DNA of 64,000 nucleotides from Bradyrhizobium sp. CCBAU 51765 (GTDB taxonomy: Bacteria > Pseudomonadota > Alphaproteobacteria > Rhizobiales > Xanthobacteraceae): NCBI RefSeq assembly GCF_015291725.1, contig NZ_CP030038.1:4081001-4145000 (forward strand). The letters are read 5' to 3'. Of the stretch, positions 51,486-60,034 are shown in pieces. The translations under genes were made by a program, and so were the position numbers. Position 1 is the stretch's first letter, and each line of letters opens with the position of its first letter. The notes under the pieces are model-generated. The model saw only the letters and a program-made list of their open reading frames with translations. It was not told the origin of the DNA and searched no databases.

Positions 51486-52463
51486 ATGATGACCAAAGCC
51501 ATCCGCGTGCACAAGGTCGGAGGCCCCGAGGCCCTGGTCTATGAGAGCGTCGACGTGCCGGCGCCTGGGCCGGGCGAGGTGCGCATCCGCCAGCATGCAG
51601 TCGGCCTCAACTTCATCGACGTCTATTACCGCACCGGCCTCTACAAGGCGCCGGGTCTGCCCTTCATCGCGGGCAACGAGGCCTCGGGCGAGGTCGTCGC
51701 GGTCGGGCCGGGCGTCACGAATTTTCATCCCGGCGATCGCGTCGCCTATTATTACAATCTCGGCGCCTATACCGGCGAGCGCAACATCCCCTGGGAGAAG
51801 CTGGTCAAGCTGCCCGACCACATCACCTACGAGCAGGGCGCCGTGCTGATGCTGAAGGGGCTGACGGTCTGGTATCTCCTGCACAAGACGTTCAAGGTCG
51901 AGCCGCATCACCGCGTGCTGATTCATGCAGCCGCCGGCGGCATCGGCCTGCTTGCCTGCCAATGGGCGAGGGCGCTCGGCGCGCATGTCATCGGCACGGT
52001 CGGCTCGCGCGAGAAGGCCGAGCTTGCGGAGGCCAATGGCTGCGATCACGTCATCCTCTACAACGAGGAGGATTTCGTCGCCCGCGTGAAGCAGATCAGC
52101 CGCAACGAGGGCTGCGACGTCGTCTATGACGGCGTCGGCAAGGCCACCTTTCCGGGTTCGCTGTCCTGCCTGAAACCGCGCGGCATGTTCGTCTCCTTCG
52201 GCAATGCCTCGGGTCCGGTGCCGCCATTCTCGATCGCCGAGCTGAACAATCACGGCTCGCTGTTCGCGACGCGGCCCAAGCTCAACGACTATGTCGGCAC
52301 ACGCAAGGAGCTGCTGGAGGGCGCCGACACGCTGTTCGCCGCCGTCATCAACGGCAAGCTGCACGTGCCGATCAACCACGCCTATGCGCTCAAGGACGCC
52401 GCCAAGGCGCATATCGATCTCGAAAGCCGCAAGACCACGGGGGCTTCGATCCTGAAGCCGTAG
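51486..52463 (+). CDS. NADPH:quinone oxidoreductase (zinc-independent MDR family)
   Basis: A 325-residue protein with a GGAGG site; ATG 51486 or the adjacent 51489 both fit. GLNFIDVYYRTGLYKAPGLP (about residues 41-60) and the Rossmann motif HAAAGGIGLLACQWARALGA (about 142-161) are those of quinone oxidoreductase 1-like medium-chain dehydrogenases. No structural or catalytic zinc cysteines are present. It reduces quinones with NADPH. It is followed by a dispersed repeat and converges on argD. Confidence 0.92.
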   Translation: MMTKAIRVHKVGGPEALVYESVDVPAPGPGEVRIRQHAVGLNFIDVYYRTGLYKAPGLPFIAGNEASGEVVAVGPGVTNFHPGDRVAYYYNLGAYTGERNIPWEKLVKLPDHITYEQGAVLMLKGLTVWYLLHKTFKVEPHHRVLIHAAAGGIGLLACQWARALGAHVIGTVGSREKAELAEANGCDHVILYNEEDFVARVKQISRNEGCDVVYDGVGKATFPGSLSCLKPRGMFVSFGNASGPVPPFSIAELNNHGSLFATRPKLNDYVGTRKELLEGADTLFAAVINGKLHVPINHAYALKDAAKAHIDLESRKTTGASILKP

Positions 52464-52484
52464 GGCTTCCCCATCATTCGCTGC

Positions 52485-52622
52485 CGTGTCCCGGACAAGC
52501 TGCAATGCGCGAGCATTGCAGCGCCGAGCCGAGACCCATATGCGGCACATGATGCGGAGAGATTGGCCCCGGCTCTGCAGCGCACCACCGCCGAAGGGGC
52601 GCTGCGCTGTGTCCGGGGCACG
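52485..52622. repeat. Dispersed intergenic repeat, about 138 bp
   Basis: The ends CGTGTCCCGGACA (52485-52497) and TGTCCGGGGCACG (52610-52622) are nearly exact inverted copies. The interior carries further inverted pieces (TGCAATGC..GCATTGCA, GCAGCGC). The composition resembles multicopy mosaic elements between Bradyrhizobium genes; copy number was not checked. Confidence 0.6.
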
Positions 52623-52627
52623 AGGCC

Positions 52628-53818
<1,191 letters not shown>

Positions 53819-53854
53819 GTCGATCTCCTCTGGAGGCGGGTGGAAAACGGGCGC

Positions 53855-53891
53855 AAAAAGCAGAAAGGCCGCACCTTGCGGGTGCGGCCTT
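53855..53891 (-). terminator. Intrinsic terminator of the argD attenuator
   Basis: Read on the minus strand, AAGGCCGCACC pairs perfectly with GGTGCGGCCTT (53891-53881 with 53875-53865) around CGCAA, followed by TCTGCTTTTT. It lies between the Arg-rich leader ORF (30 bases upstream) and argD (37 bases downstream), exactly where an attenuator must be. Its 5' arm (CGCACCC, 53886-53880) is complementary over 7 bases to GGGTGCG in leader codons 21-23 (53949-53943), a possible antiterminator. Confidence 0.85.
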
Positions 53892-53920
53892 CTCGAAGAC
53901 TTGAGCTGAATTCTAGTGGT

Positions 53921-54010
53921 TCAGCGGCGTCGTCGGACATGGCGCACCCTCTCATCGTCGCGGGAGCGACGACGGAGCATTGCGGTGCGCTGGTTGGTCC
54001 GGTTGATCAT
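53921..54010 (-). CDS. Arginine-rich leader peptide of argD attenuator
   Basis: A 29-codon ORF, ATG 54010 to TGA 53921. Twelve codons are Arg: positions 4, 8, 13-15, 17, 21, 23 and 26-29, including RRR and a final RRRR. Ordinary short ORFs rarely carry 41 percent Arg next to an arginine-biosynthesis gene. No ribosome site precedes the ATG, and the promoter places the transcript start within a few bases of it, so the ORF is probably leaderless, as known for trpL of Sinorhizobium. Scarcity of charged tRNA-Arg would stall ribosomes here and change folding of the downstream RNA. Confidence 0.78.
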   Translation of the reverse strand: MINRTNQRTAMLRRRSRDDERVRHVRRRR

Positions 54011-54020
54011 GGGGCGCGGC

Positions 54021-54048
54021 AATACATGCGAATGCCGGGGCTTGTCAA
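54021..54048 (-). promoter_or_regulatory. Promoter of the argD leader
   Basis: On the minus strand, a consensus TTGACA (54048-54043) is followed after 16 bases by TGTATT (54026-54021). Transcription should begin near 54015-54010, at or just before the leader ATG. Confidence 0.65.
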
Positions 54049-54086
54049 GCGGGCGTTTTGCCGAATACCCGCCTGGCGTGCATCGG

Positions 54087-54725
54087 TCAGGTCAGGTGGG
54101 CGGCTTCCTCGGCATCCTCGTCGCCCCAATCCGCGTCCGCAATCGCGGCGTCGATGAATTCGCCGCGCATCAGCTTGAGCGGCGAATTCCAGTACAGCGC
54201 GATGTTGTGGAACGGGTCGGTCAGCACCTTGAACGCCCATACCAGGCCGGTCGTGAGGTCGCGCGTGACGAAGAGCTGGAGCATGCGCGCCAGTCCGCCG
54301 CCGATGCCGATCGCGAGCCAGAGCGTGCCGACGTGCCGGACGAAGTCGAGGCGCCCGGCCGGCGGATCGAACAGTCCGAACAGCGTCGGAAAGGCGAACA
54401 GCACAAGCGGCGCACTGCCCCAGACCAGCAGCAGCACGATCTTGCGGGTCTGGTTGTAGCCGACCTTGACCGCTTCCTTGTACTCGTTGCTGACGCCGTT
54501 GACGGCGTCATAGCCGTTCGGCTCGAAGAAGAAATGACCGGTCTGCCGCGTCAGCATCGCAAGCCAGCCGACGATGCCGGCGAGCGCGGGGTCTATGAAC
54601 AGCAGCGCGTAGCAGCACAGGAAGATCACGGCGCTGAAGAGGTGCAGCGTCTGGTTGACGGTGCTCTGGTGGTAGAAGCGGTAATCGTCGAAGCGCTGTG
54701 TGCGCAGCATACCCGAGAGGCTCAT
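54087..54725 (-). CDS. Hypothetical membrane protein
   Basis: A 212-residue protein with about four membrane helices (TLHLFSAVIFLCCYALLFID, ALAGIVGWLAMLTRQTGHFFF, IVLLLVWGSAPLVLFAFPTLFG, HVGTLWLAIGIGGGLARML). Conserved-looking polar stretches surround them: YRFYHQSTVN near the N-terminus, EPNGYDAVNGVSNEYKEAVK in the middle and DPFHNIALYWNSP near the C-terminus. Histidines beside the helices (HQ, HLF, GHF, FHN) recall Mpo1/DUF962-type or fatty-acid-hydroxylase-like proteins, but the motif is not clear enough to assign. Confidence 0.7.
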   Translation of the reverse strand: MSLSGMLRTQRFDDYRFYHQSTVNQTLHLFSAVIFLCCYALLFIDPALAGIVGWLAMLTRQTGHFFFEPNGYDAVNGVSNEYKEAVKVGYNQTRKIVLLLVWGSAPLVLFAFPTLFGLFDPPAGRLDFVRHVGTLWLAIGIGGGLARMLQLFVTRDLTTGLVWAFKVLTDPFHNIALYWNSPLKLMRGEFIDAAIADADWGDEDAEEAAHLT

Positions 54726-55059
54726 CTTCGTTCCTCGCTCGCGTTGAAAGCGCGGGCAGAGTTAGGCCGAGTCCGTGACCTCTGCGTGAATGCACTATAG
54801 TGTCACAATACGCGCTCCGCAGGCAATTTCGCGCGTCGCGCCGCGGCGGCCGAGACGACGAAGCGTGCGAGCGAGGCGATGCGATCGCCGGCGCGCGCAT
54901 AGTCCGCTCCCGATACCGCTGGTTTCCCGCCATTTCATTGTCGCCCCGCAGAAACCATCGCGTCGCTGGCGCGTTTGTGATCGAGATACGCGACTTGGTT
55001 CGAACCGGACCCACGGCGGCTCAGACCAAGAGGGCGGGACCAACAGACAGTTTGCAGCC
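54726..55059. other. Intergenic, no convincing gene
   Basis: An Arg/Pro-rich open frame continues upstream of the gene at 55060 but reads like non-coding GC-rich sequence. It presumably holds divergent promoters; none was convincing. Confidence 0.35.
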
Positions 55060-56007
55060 TTGTCCGACACGCCTTATCCGATCGATCTCGACAGCATTCG
55101 CGGCGCATTTCCGCCGGGGATCGAGACGCCGCGGCTGCTGGTCGACTTCGCCGGCTGGCTCGAGGGACGTCCCTGGGGCAGCGTCGGTTGTTTTGCGCTG
55201 CAAGGCCAGTTCGCAGATCATGCGCCGATCGTCGACGGCAGTCCCCTGCGCGACAGGTTCTCGCTGTTCATGCGATTGCCCGACGGGTCGGCCGTCGGCG
55301 GCTGGTATGGTGCCGGTCTCGACCGCGACGATCCGCCGATCGTGGGACTGGGGTCGGAGGGCGACTACGAGCTGCTTGCACCGAGCCTCGATGCTTTGCT
55401 CGGCAAGCTCACATCGCAGGCCTTCGACCGCGCCTGGAGCGATCTGCGGCCGCGTGAGGATGTCGCGTGTCAGACGGTCGAGCTTGCGCAATGGCTCGCC
55501 GGGCAGCCGGCTGGCGACAAGTCGACATCTGAAGAAGGTGCGCCGGATCTGCCCGACTTCCGCGGCTTTGTCGAAAAGTGGAGCAGGGATCGCGAGGACT
55601 ATTGGGCCAATCACCGCTTGATGGCCGAACTCGGCTGGCGGCTTGCCGCGCATCTGCCCAAGGGCAAGACTCCCTGGGACAAGACGCATTTCGAGGTCGC
55701 GATCGTCGGCAAGCAGTACGAGGCGCGCGTCCTGTCGCGCGGGCCGCAGCCGTTCGGGGAAGCCGCCTCGATCGAATCCCTGCTGCGCGATCTGCGCGAG
55801 GACATGCGCCGCGCGCAACCCGAGCTCGGGCTATGGTATGCGATGAAGTTCGGCCTCTATGCCGACGGCCGCGTCATGCCGAGCTTCGAATACGATGTGC
55901 GCCCGACCATCGACGGCGAGCCGGCGCTGCTATCCGAAGCGAAGGCTGATCTCGCCCGCGCTCCGCGCCCGGAACGCTGGGTGCCGAAATGGCTGGCGGC
56001 ATCCTGA
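55060..56007 (+). CDS. Hypothetical 315-residue protein, possibly SMI1/KNR4 (SUKH)-like
   Basis: The start is uncertain. TTG 55060 begins SDTPYPIDLDSIRGAFPPGIE, where protein-like sequence starts; no ATG with a ribosome site lies nearby. The N-terminal half has GSVGCFALQGQFADHAPIVD, LFMRLPDGSAVGGWYGAG and PIVGLGSEGDYELLAPSLDALL. That last pattern, a value field followed by LGSEGE-like and LAPSLxxFL, resembles SUKH-domain proteins, some of which are immunity proteins. The C-terminal half (ELGWRLAAHLPKGKTPWDKTHFEVAIVG, KFGLYADGRVMPSFEYD) looks like a second alpha/beta domain. Function unknown. Confidence 0.55.
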   Translation: MSDTPYPIDLDSIRGAFPPGIETPRLLVDFAGWLEGRPWGSVGCFALQGQFADHAPIVDGSPLRDRFSLFMRLPDGSAVGGWYGAGLDRDDPPIVGLGSEGDYELLAPSLDALLGKLTSQAFDRAWSDLRPREDVACQTVELAQWLAGQPAGDKSTSEEGAPDLPDFRGFVEKWSRDREDYWANHRLMAELGWRLAAHLPKGKTPWDKTHFEVAIVGKQYEARVLSRGPQPFGEAASIESLLRDLREDMRRAQPELGLWYAMKFGLYADGRVMPSFEYDVRPTIDGEPALLSEAKADLARAPRPERWVPKWLAAS

Positions 56008-56105
56008 AGCTCGGAATCCCGCGATCCTGCCGCCCAGCCGGCGTGCCCCAAATCTTCTGCTGTCGCACCATCCTGACCTCGCGGGAACAGCACCTTCGAT
56101 CCCCC

Positions 56106-56136
56106 TTGACTTAGAGTGCGCTCGAAGGGGTATCTG
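56106..56136 (+). promoter_or_regulatory. MerR-type promoter/operator
   Basis: TTGACT (56106-56111) and TATCTG (56131-56136) are separated by 19 bases, the over-long spacer typical of MerR-controlled promoters. A dyad, CTTAGAGTGCGCTCGAAG (56110-56127), lies between them. It precedes the merR-type gene by about 30 bases, so autoregulation of the three-gene operon is likely. Confidence 0.8.
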
Positions 56137-56165
56137 TGCGTGCGTCAGTACGAGAACGGGCACAC

Positions 56166-56597
56166 ATGAAGATCGGCGACCTCGCAAAACGAACCGGCTT
56201 GTCGACTCACACGTTGCGTTACTATGAGCGCATCGGGCTGCTGCCATACGCTGACCGGGATCGCTCCGGCCAGCGTGACTTTGACGCATCGATCCTCACA
56301 TGGATCACATTCATTGGTCGCCTCAAGACCACGGGAATGCCGATCCGGGACATGTTGCGTTACGCGGCGCTTCGCGACGAAGGCGAAGCCACCGGGCCCG
56401 CCCGGCGGCAGATGCTGGAAATCCACCGGGAACAGGTTCGCACGCAGATTGCCGAACTCCAGGAATGCCTGCTCGTCCTTGATACCAAGATCGCCGGCTA
56501 TGCCGGCGATGAACAGAGGACGAAAGAAAATGACGCACGCCCAAACACAAGCCGAAAGCCGCTTCGATCGCGGTCAGCGGGCCCTGTCACGCATTGA
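56166..56597 (+). CDS. MerR-family transcriptional regulator
   Basis: A 143-residue protein from ATG 56166. MKIGDLAKRTGLSTHTLRYYERIGLL is the MerR winged-helix signature, followed by QRDFDASILTWITFIGRLKTTGMPIRDML and a coiled-coil dimerisation helix. No metal-binding cysteines sit at the usual C-terminal positions, so the effector is probably organic. The upstream promoter with 19-bp spacing is its likely target. Its end overlaps the next gene by 68 bases. Confidence 0.9.
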   Translation: MKIGDLAKRTGLSTHTLRYYERIGLLPYADRDRSGQRDFDASILTWITFIGRLKTTGMPIRDMLRYAALRDEGEATGPARRQMLEIHREQVRTQIAELQECLLVLDTKIAGYAGDEQRTKENDARPNTSRKPLRSRSAGPVTH

Positions 56598-56949
56598 CGG
56601 CGGTGCCGGCGAAAAGGTCATCGCCTCGCTCGCCGACATAGCTCCGGATTTCGCGCGATACGTGATCGAGTTTCCGTTCGGCGACATTTACTGCCGCCCC
56701 GACCTCGGGCTGCGCGATCGAGAGATCGCGACGATCGCCGCGCTGACGGCGCTCGGAAATGCTGCGCCTCAGCTCAAAGTGCATCTCGAGGCGGGTTTGA
56801 ACGTCGGGTTGTCTCGCGACGAGATCGTGGAGATCATCATGCAGATGGCCGTCTATGCGGGCTTCCCGGCCGCGCTGAACGGGCTGTTCGCCGCCAAGGA
56901 GGTGTTCGCCGCCTATGACGTACGGCAGGCGTCGGGAGAAGCGGCATGA
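56530..56949 (+). CDS. Carboxymuconolactone decarboxylase-family protein
   Basis: A 139-residue protein starting MTHAQTQAESRFDRGQRALS at ATG 56530, inside the end of the merR gene. LGLRDREIATIAALTALGNAAPQLKVHLEAGLNVG (about residues 65-99) and EIIMQMAVYAGFPAALNGLFAAKEVF are the CMD core. The position of the peroxidatic CxxC of AhpD relatives is not conserved, so it belongs to the non-peroxidase branch. It is cotranscribed with the MerR regulator and a periplasmic beta-propeller. Confidence 0.88.
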   Translation: MTHAQTQAESRFDRGQRALSRIDGGAGEKVIASLADIAPDFARYVIEFPFGDIYCRPDLGLRDREIATIAALTALGNAAPQLKVHLEAGLNVGLSRDEIVEIIMQMAVYAGFPAALNGLFAAKEVFAAYDVRQASGEAA

Positions 56950-57767
56950 CCAACCGGCTCCAAACATTCTTTCTGCTCGGCAGCCTTGGCATTGCAGCTT
57001 CCCTCACGTGCCTTGCCCCGGCGCCGGTCCGCGCCGAGCACCAGTCGCCGGTGAAACTGTGGGACGGTTTCAAGTCGCCGACCGGCATTGCCGTCGGCGC
57101 CGATGGAACGGTCTATGTGTCCAACTGGAGCGGCGACACTGTCGAGCGGATCACGCCGGATGGCGGTCGATCCGTGTTCGCCGCTGCAATTTCGTCACCG
57201 GCGGGCCTTGCCATTGGTGCGGACGGCAGCTTCTACATCTCCTCCTACTCTGACGACTATATCGAGCGCGTCGCACCAGACGGCACCCGCGCGCGCGTTG
57301 CCAAGGATCTTGCCATGCCGGCCGGTATCGCACTCAGCCGAAATGGCAGGCTGCTCGTCACGAACCGGTCGTCAGGCGAGATTCTCAGCATTGACGTCGC
57401 CAGCGGCGACCGCAGGGTCGTCGCGCGTTCGCTGTCCTTGCCGGTGGGCGTGGTGGAGATGGCGGACGGCAGTCTGGTTGCCACACAATATGGCGGACGG
57501 CTGACGCGCGTTCTTCCGGATGGCAAGACCCAAGAACTTGGCGAGAGCTTCGATCGGCCTGGCGTAGGCATCGTGGCAGACGGGGCCGATGCAGTCCTTG
57601 CGATCGACAACGGGGCTGGCGTGGTGCGTCGCGTGTCGTTTGGCGGCTTGTCGCGAGTGGTCGTGAACGGCCTCGATGGCAGCGCCGTCGCGCTCGGCCG
57701 GATGGCGAATGGTGATCTGCTCGTTGGAACCTGGGGCGTCGGCGCCGTGTATCGCGCAACCCCATAG
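56946..57767 (+). CDS. Periplasmic SMP-30/NHL-like beta-propeller protein
   Basis: A 273-residue protein starting at an ATGA overlap with the CMD gene. Signal peptide about residues 1-30 (ending PVRAEH). The rest is five to six propeller blades built on PxGIAVGADGTVYVSNWSGDTVERITPDG, repeated with drift. The fold is that of SMP-30/gluconolactonase and NHL proteins. Metal-binding residues of lactonases could not be confirmed. It is the last gene of the MerR operon. Confidence 0.85.
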   Translation: MTNRLQTFFLLGSLGIAASLTCLAPAPVRAEHQSPVKLWDGFKSPTGIAVGADGTVYVSNWSGDTVERITPDGGRSVFAAAISSPAGLAIGADGSFYISSYSDDYIERVAPDGTRARVAKDLAMPAGIALSRNGRLLVTNRSSGEILSIDVASGDRRVVARSLSLPVGVVEMADGSLVATQYGGRLTRVLPDGKTQELGESFDRPGVGIVADGADAVLAIDNGAGVVRRVSFGGLSRVVVNGLDGSAVALGRMANGDLLVGTWGVGAVYRATP

Positions 57768-57929
57768 TACGGCGCGCCTAGGGCTGAACGCGGGCCGGTG
57801 GAATGCCTGAGGCGCGCGGGTCTTGCCCGCGTGCCGCGGCCGGAACGCTGGAATGGCTGGTTTGATTGAGCTGTGGCTCCAGCGACGCTAGCCAGCGGCT
57901 GCGCTTGCGTGCGCTTATTCTCGATAGGC

Positions 57930-57977
57930 CGTCATGCCGGGTGTCAACGCGCGGCCGGGACAAGCCCGGCCATGACG
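57930..57977. repeat. Dispersed palindromic repeat
   Basis: CGTCATGCCGGG and CCCGGCCATGACG flank an inner stem GGCCGGG/CCCGGCC (57953-57959 with 57965-57971, loop ACAAG). It is the same class as the element at 35186. Confidence 0.65.
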
Positions 57978-58007
57978 TCGTGGCAGCATTGGTGTACGCG
58001 AGTTCCT

Positions 58008-59333
58008 TCAGAACCCCGCAACGCTACCGTGCAGGTCGTAGGCGTCCGCGCGCTCGATCTTTGCGGTGACGATCTCGCCGACGCGCAAGGGGCGGCGGCT
58101 GGTCAGATAGACCGCGCCGTCGATCTCCGGCGCGTCGGCCTTGGAGCGACCCTTTGCAACGGTCGGGCCGACCTCGTCGATGATGATCTGCTGGCGCGTG
58201 CCGACCTTGCGCTTCAGCCGGCGTGCCGAGATCTTCTGCTGGCGCGCCATCAGCGCGTTGTAGCGCTCCTGCTTGACCTCTTCCGGCACTGGATTCTCGA
58301 TCGCGTTCGAGGTGGCGCCGGCGACCGGCTCGTATTTGAAGCAGCCGAGGCGGTCGATCTCGGCCTCATCCAGCCAGTCGAGCAGGTAAGCAAAGTCTGC
58401 ATCGGTCTCGCCGGGGAAGCCGACGATGAAGGTCGAACGCAGAGCGAGATCGGGGCATTCCTCGCGCCAGCGCTTGATCCGCGCCAGCGTCTTGTCCTGT
58501 GCCGCCGGACGCTTCATCGCCTTCAGCACCTCGGGGCTCGCATGCTGGAACGGGATGTCGAGATAGGGCAGCACCTTGCCCTCGTTCATCAGCGCGATGA
58601 CCTCGTCGACATGCGGGTAGGGGTAGACATATTGCAGGCGGACCCAAGCCCCGAGCTCGCCGAGCTCGCGCGCGAGGTCGAGGAATTTGGCGCGGACCTG
58701 GCGGTCCTTCCACGGGCTCTCGGCATATTTGAGATCGACGCCATAGGCCGAGGTGTCCTGCGAGATCACCAGGAGCTCCTTGACGCCGGCGCCGACCAGC
58801 CGCTCGGCCTCGCGCAGTACGTCATTGGCCGGGCGCGAGACCAGGTCGCCGCGCAGCTTCGGGATGATGCAGAAGGTGCAGCGGTTGTTGCAGCCCTCGG
58901 AGATCTTCAAATAGGCGTAGTGGCGCGGCGTCAGCTTGATGCCCTGCGGAGGCACCAGGTCGACATGCGGATTGTGCGCCGGTGGCAGCGCGCGGTGCAC
59001 GGCGTCGAGCACGCTCTCATATTGCTGCGGGCCGGTGATGGAGAGCACGCCCGGATAGGCCTGCTCGATCGCTTCCGGTTCGGCGCCCATGCAGCCTGTC
59101 ACGATCACCTTGCCGTTCTCGGCCATGGCCTCGCCGATCGCCGAGAGCGACTCCTGCTTGGCGCTGTCGAGGAAGCCGCAGGTGTTGACGATGACGATGT
59201 CGGCCCCGTCATGCTTGCGGGCGAGCTCGTAGCCCTCGGCGCGCAGGCGCGTGATGATGCGCTCGGAATCCACCAATGCCTTGGGACACCCGAGCGACAC
59301 GAAGCTGACCTTGGGCGCAGCCGCCTGATCCAT
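58008..59333 (-). CDS. rimO: Ribosomal protein S12 methylthiotransferase RimO
   Basis: A 441-residue protein from ATG 59333; the frame upstream reads poorly. The N-terminal UPF0004 domain has SLGCPKALVDSE and NTCGF with its three Fe-S cysteines (including GCMGA). The radical-SAM cluster is EGCNNRCTFCIIPKLRGDLVSR, and a C-terminal TRAM domain follows. It adds a methylthio group to Asp of ribosomal protein S12. All six cysteines are present and length is normal. Confidence 0.96.
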   Translation of the reverse strand: MDQAAAPKVSFVSLGCPKALVDSERIITRLRAEGYELARKHDGADIVIVNTCGFLDSAKQESLSAIGEAMAENGKVIVTGCMGAEPEAIEQAYPGVLSITGPQQYESVLDAVHRALPPAHNPHVDLVPPQGIKLTPRHYAYLKISEGCNNRCTFCIIPKLRGDLVSRPANDVLREAERLVGAGVKELLVISQDTSAYGVDLKYAESPWKDRQVRAKFLDLARELGELGAWVRLQYVYPYPHVDEVIALMNEGKVLPYLDIPFQHASPEVLKAMKRPAAQDKTLARIKRWREECPDLALRSTFIVGFPGETDADFAYLLDWLDEAEIDRLGCFKYEPVAGATSNAIENPVPEEVKQERYNALMARQQKISARRLKRKVGTRQQIIIDEVGPTVAKGRSKADAPEIDGAVYLTSRRPLRVGEIVTAKIERADAYDLHGSVAGF

Positions 59334-59443
59334 ATCTGATCTGCCTGATTGACCGGCCTGAGCTAGTCCCAATTGCCCATAATTACAACCCTTTGCAGGG
59401 CGTTCCGGCGTGCTATGGATGAATCAGCTGCCGTGAGTGAGCC

Positions 59444-60034
59444 ATGAGCGCCGAACAGTCGCCCAAAATCGTGATCGTCGACGAAAGCCCTGTCAGGGCC
59501 GCGATCCTCGAGGAAGGGTTGCGGGACGCCGGATTCACCCAGGTCGTCCATATCAGCGAAATGCAGAGCCTGCTCGCCCGTATTTATGCGGTCGACCCCG
59601 ACATCATCCTCATCGACCTGGAGAACCCCAGCCGCGACGTGCTGGAGGCGATGTTCCAGGTCAGCCGCGCCGTGAAGCGGCCGATCGCCATGTTTGTGGA
59701 CCAGAGCGATTCAGCCTCGATCCAGGCCTCGGTCGAGGCGGGGGTGTCCGCCTATATCGTCGACGGCCTGAAGAAGGAGCGCATCAAGCCGATCCTCGAC
59801 CTCTGCGTGTCCCGCTTCAACGCCTTCGCCAAGCTCCAGGAAGAGCTGGAGCGGACCAAGTCGCAGCTCGAGGACCGCAAGGTCATCGAGCGCGCCAAGG
59901 GCATTCTGATGAAAGTGAAGGGCCTGACCGAGGACGAGGCCTATGTGCTGCTGCGCTCCACCGCGATGCGCGAGAAGAAGAAAATCGGCGAGATCGCGCA
60001 GTCGATCATCACCGCGTCGGAGATGCTGAAATGA
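59444..60034 (+). CDS. nasT: ANTAR-domain antiterminator NasT
   Basis: A 196-residue protein. The N-terminal pseudo-receiver (IVIVDESPVRAAILEEGLRDAG, DIILIDLENPSRD) is followed by an ANTAR domain near 135-190 (LEDRKVIERAKGILMKVKGLTEDEAYVLLRSTAMREKKKIGEIA). NasT binds paired hairpins in leader RNA to prevent termination and is held inactive by NasS when nitrate is absent. It is coupled to nasS by an ATGA overlap. In Bradyrhizobium NasT controls nitrate assimilation and nitrous-oxide reductase genes. Confidence 0.92.
   Translation: MSAEQSPKIVIVDESPVRAAILEEGLRDAGFTQVVHISEMQSLLARIYAVDPDIILIDLENPSRDVLEAMFQVSRAVKRPIAMFVDQSDSASIQASVEAGVSAYIVDGLKKERIKPILDLCVSRFNAFAKLQEELERTKSQLEDRKVIERAKGILMKVKGLTEDEAYVLLRSTAMREKKKIGEIAQSIITASEMLK

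Noticed and set aside
55060..56007. Toxin/immunity pair suggested by the SUKH-like pattern
   Set aside because: No polymorphic toxin gene lies nearby and the fold match is weak, so only a hypothetical call was made.
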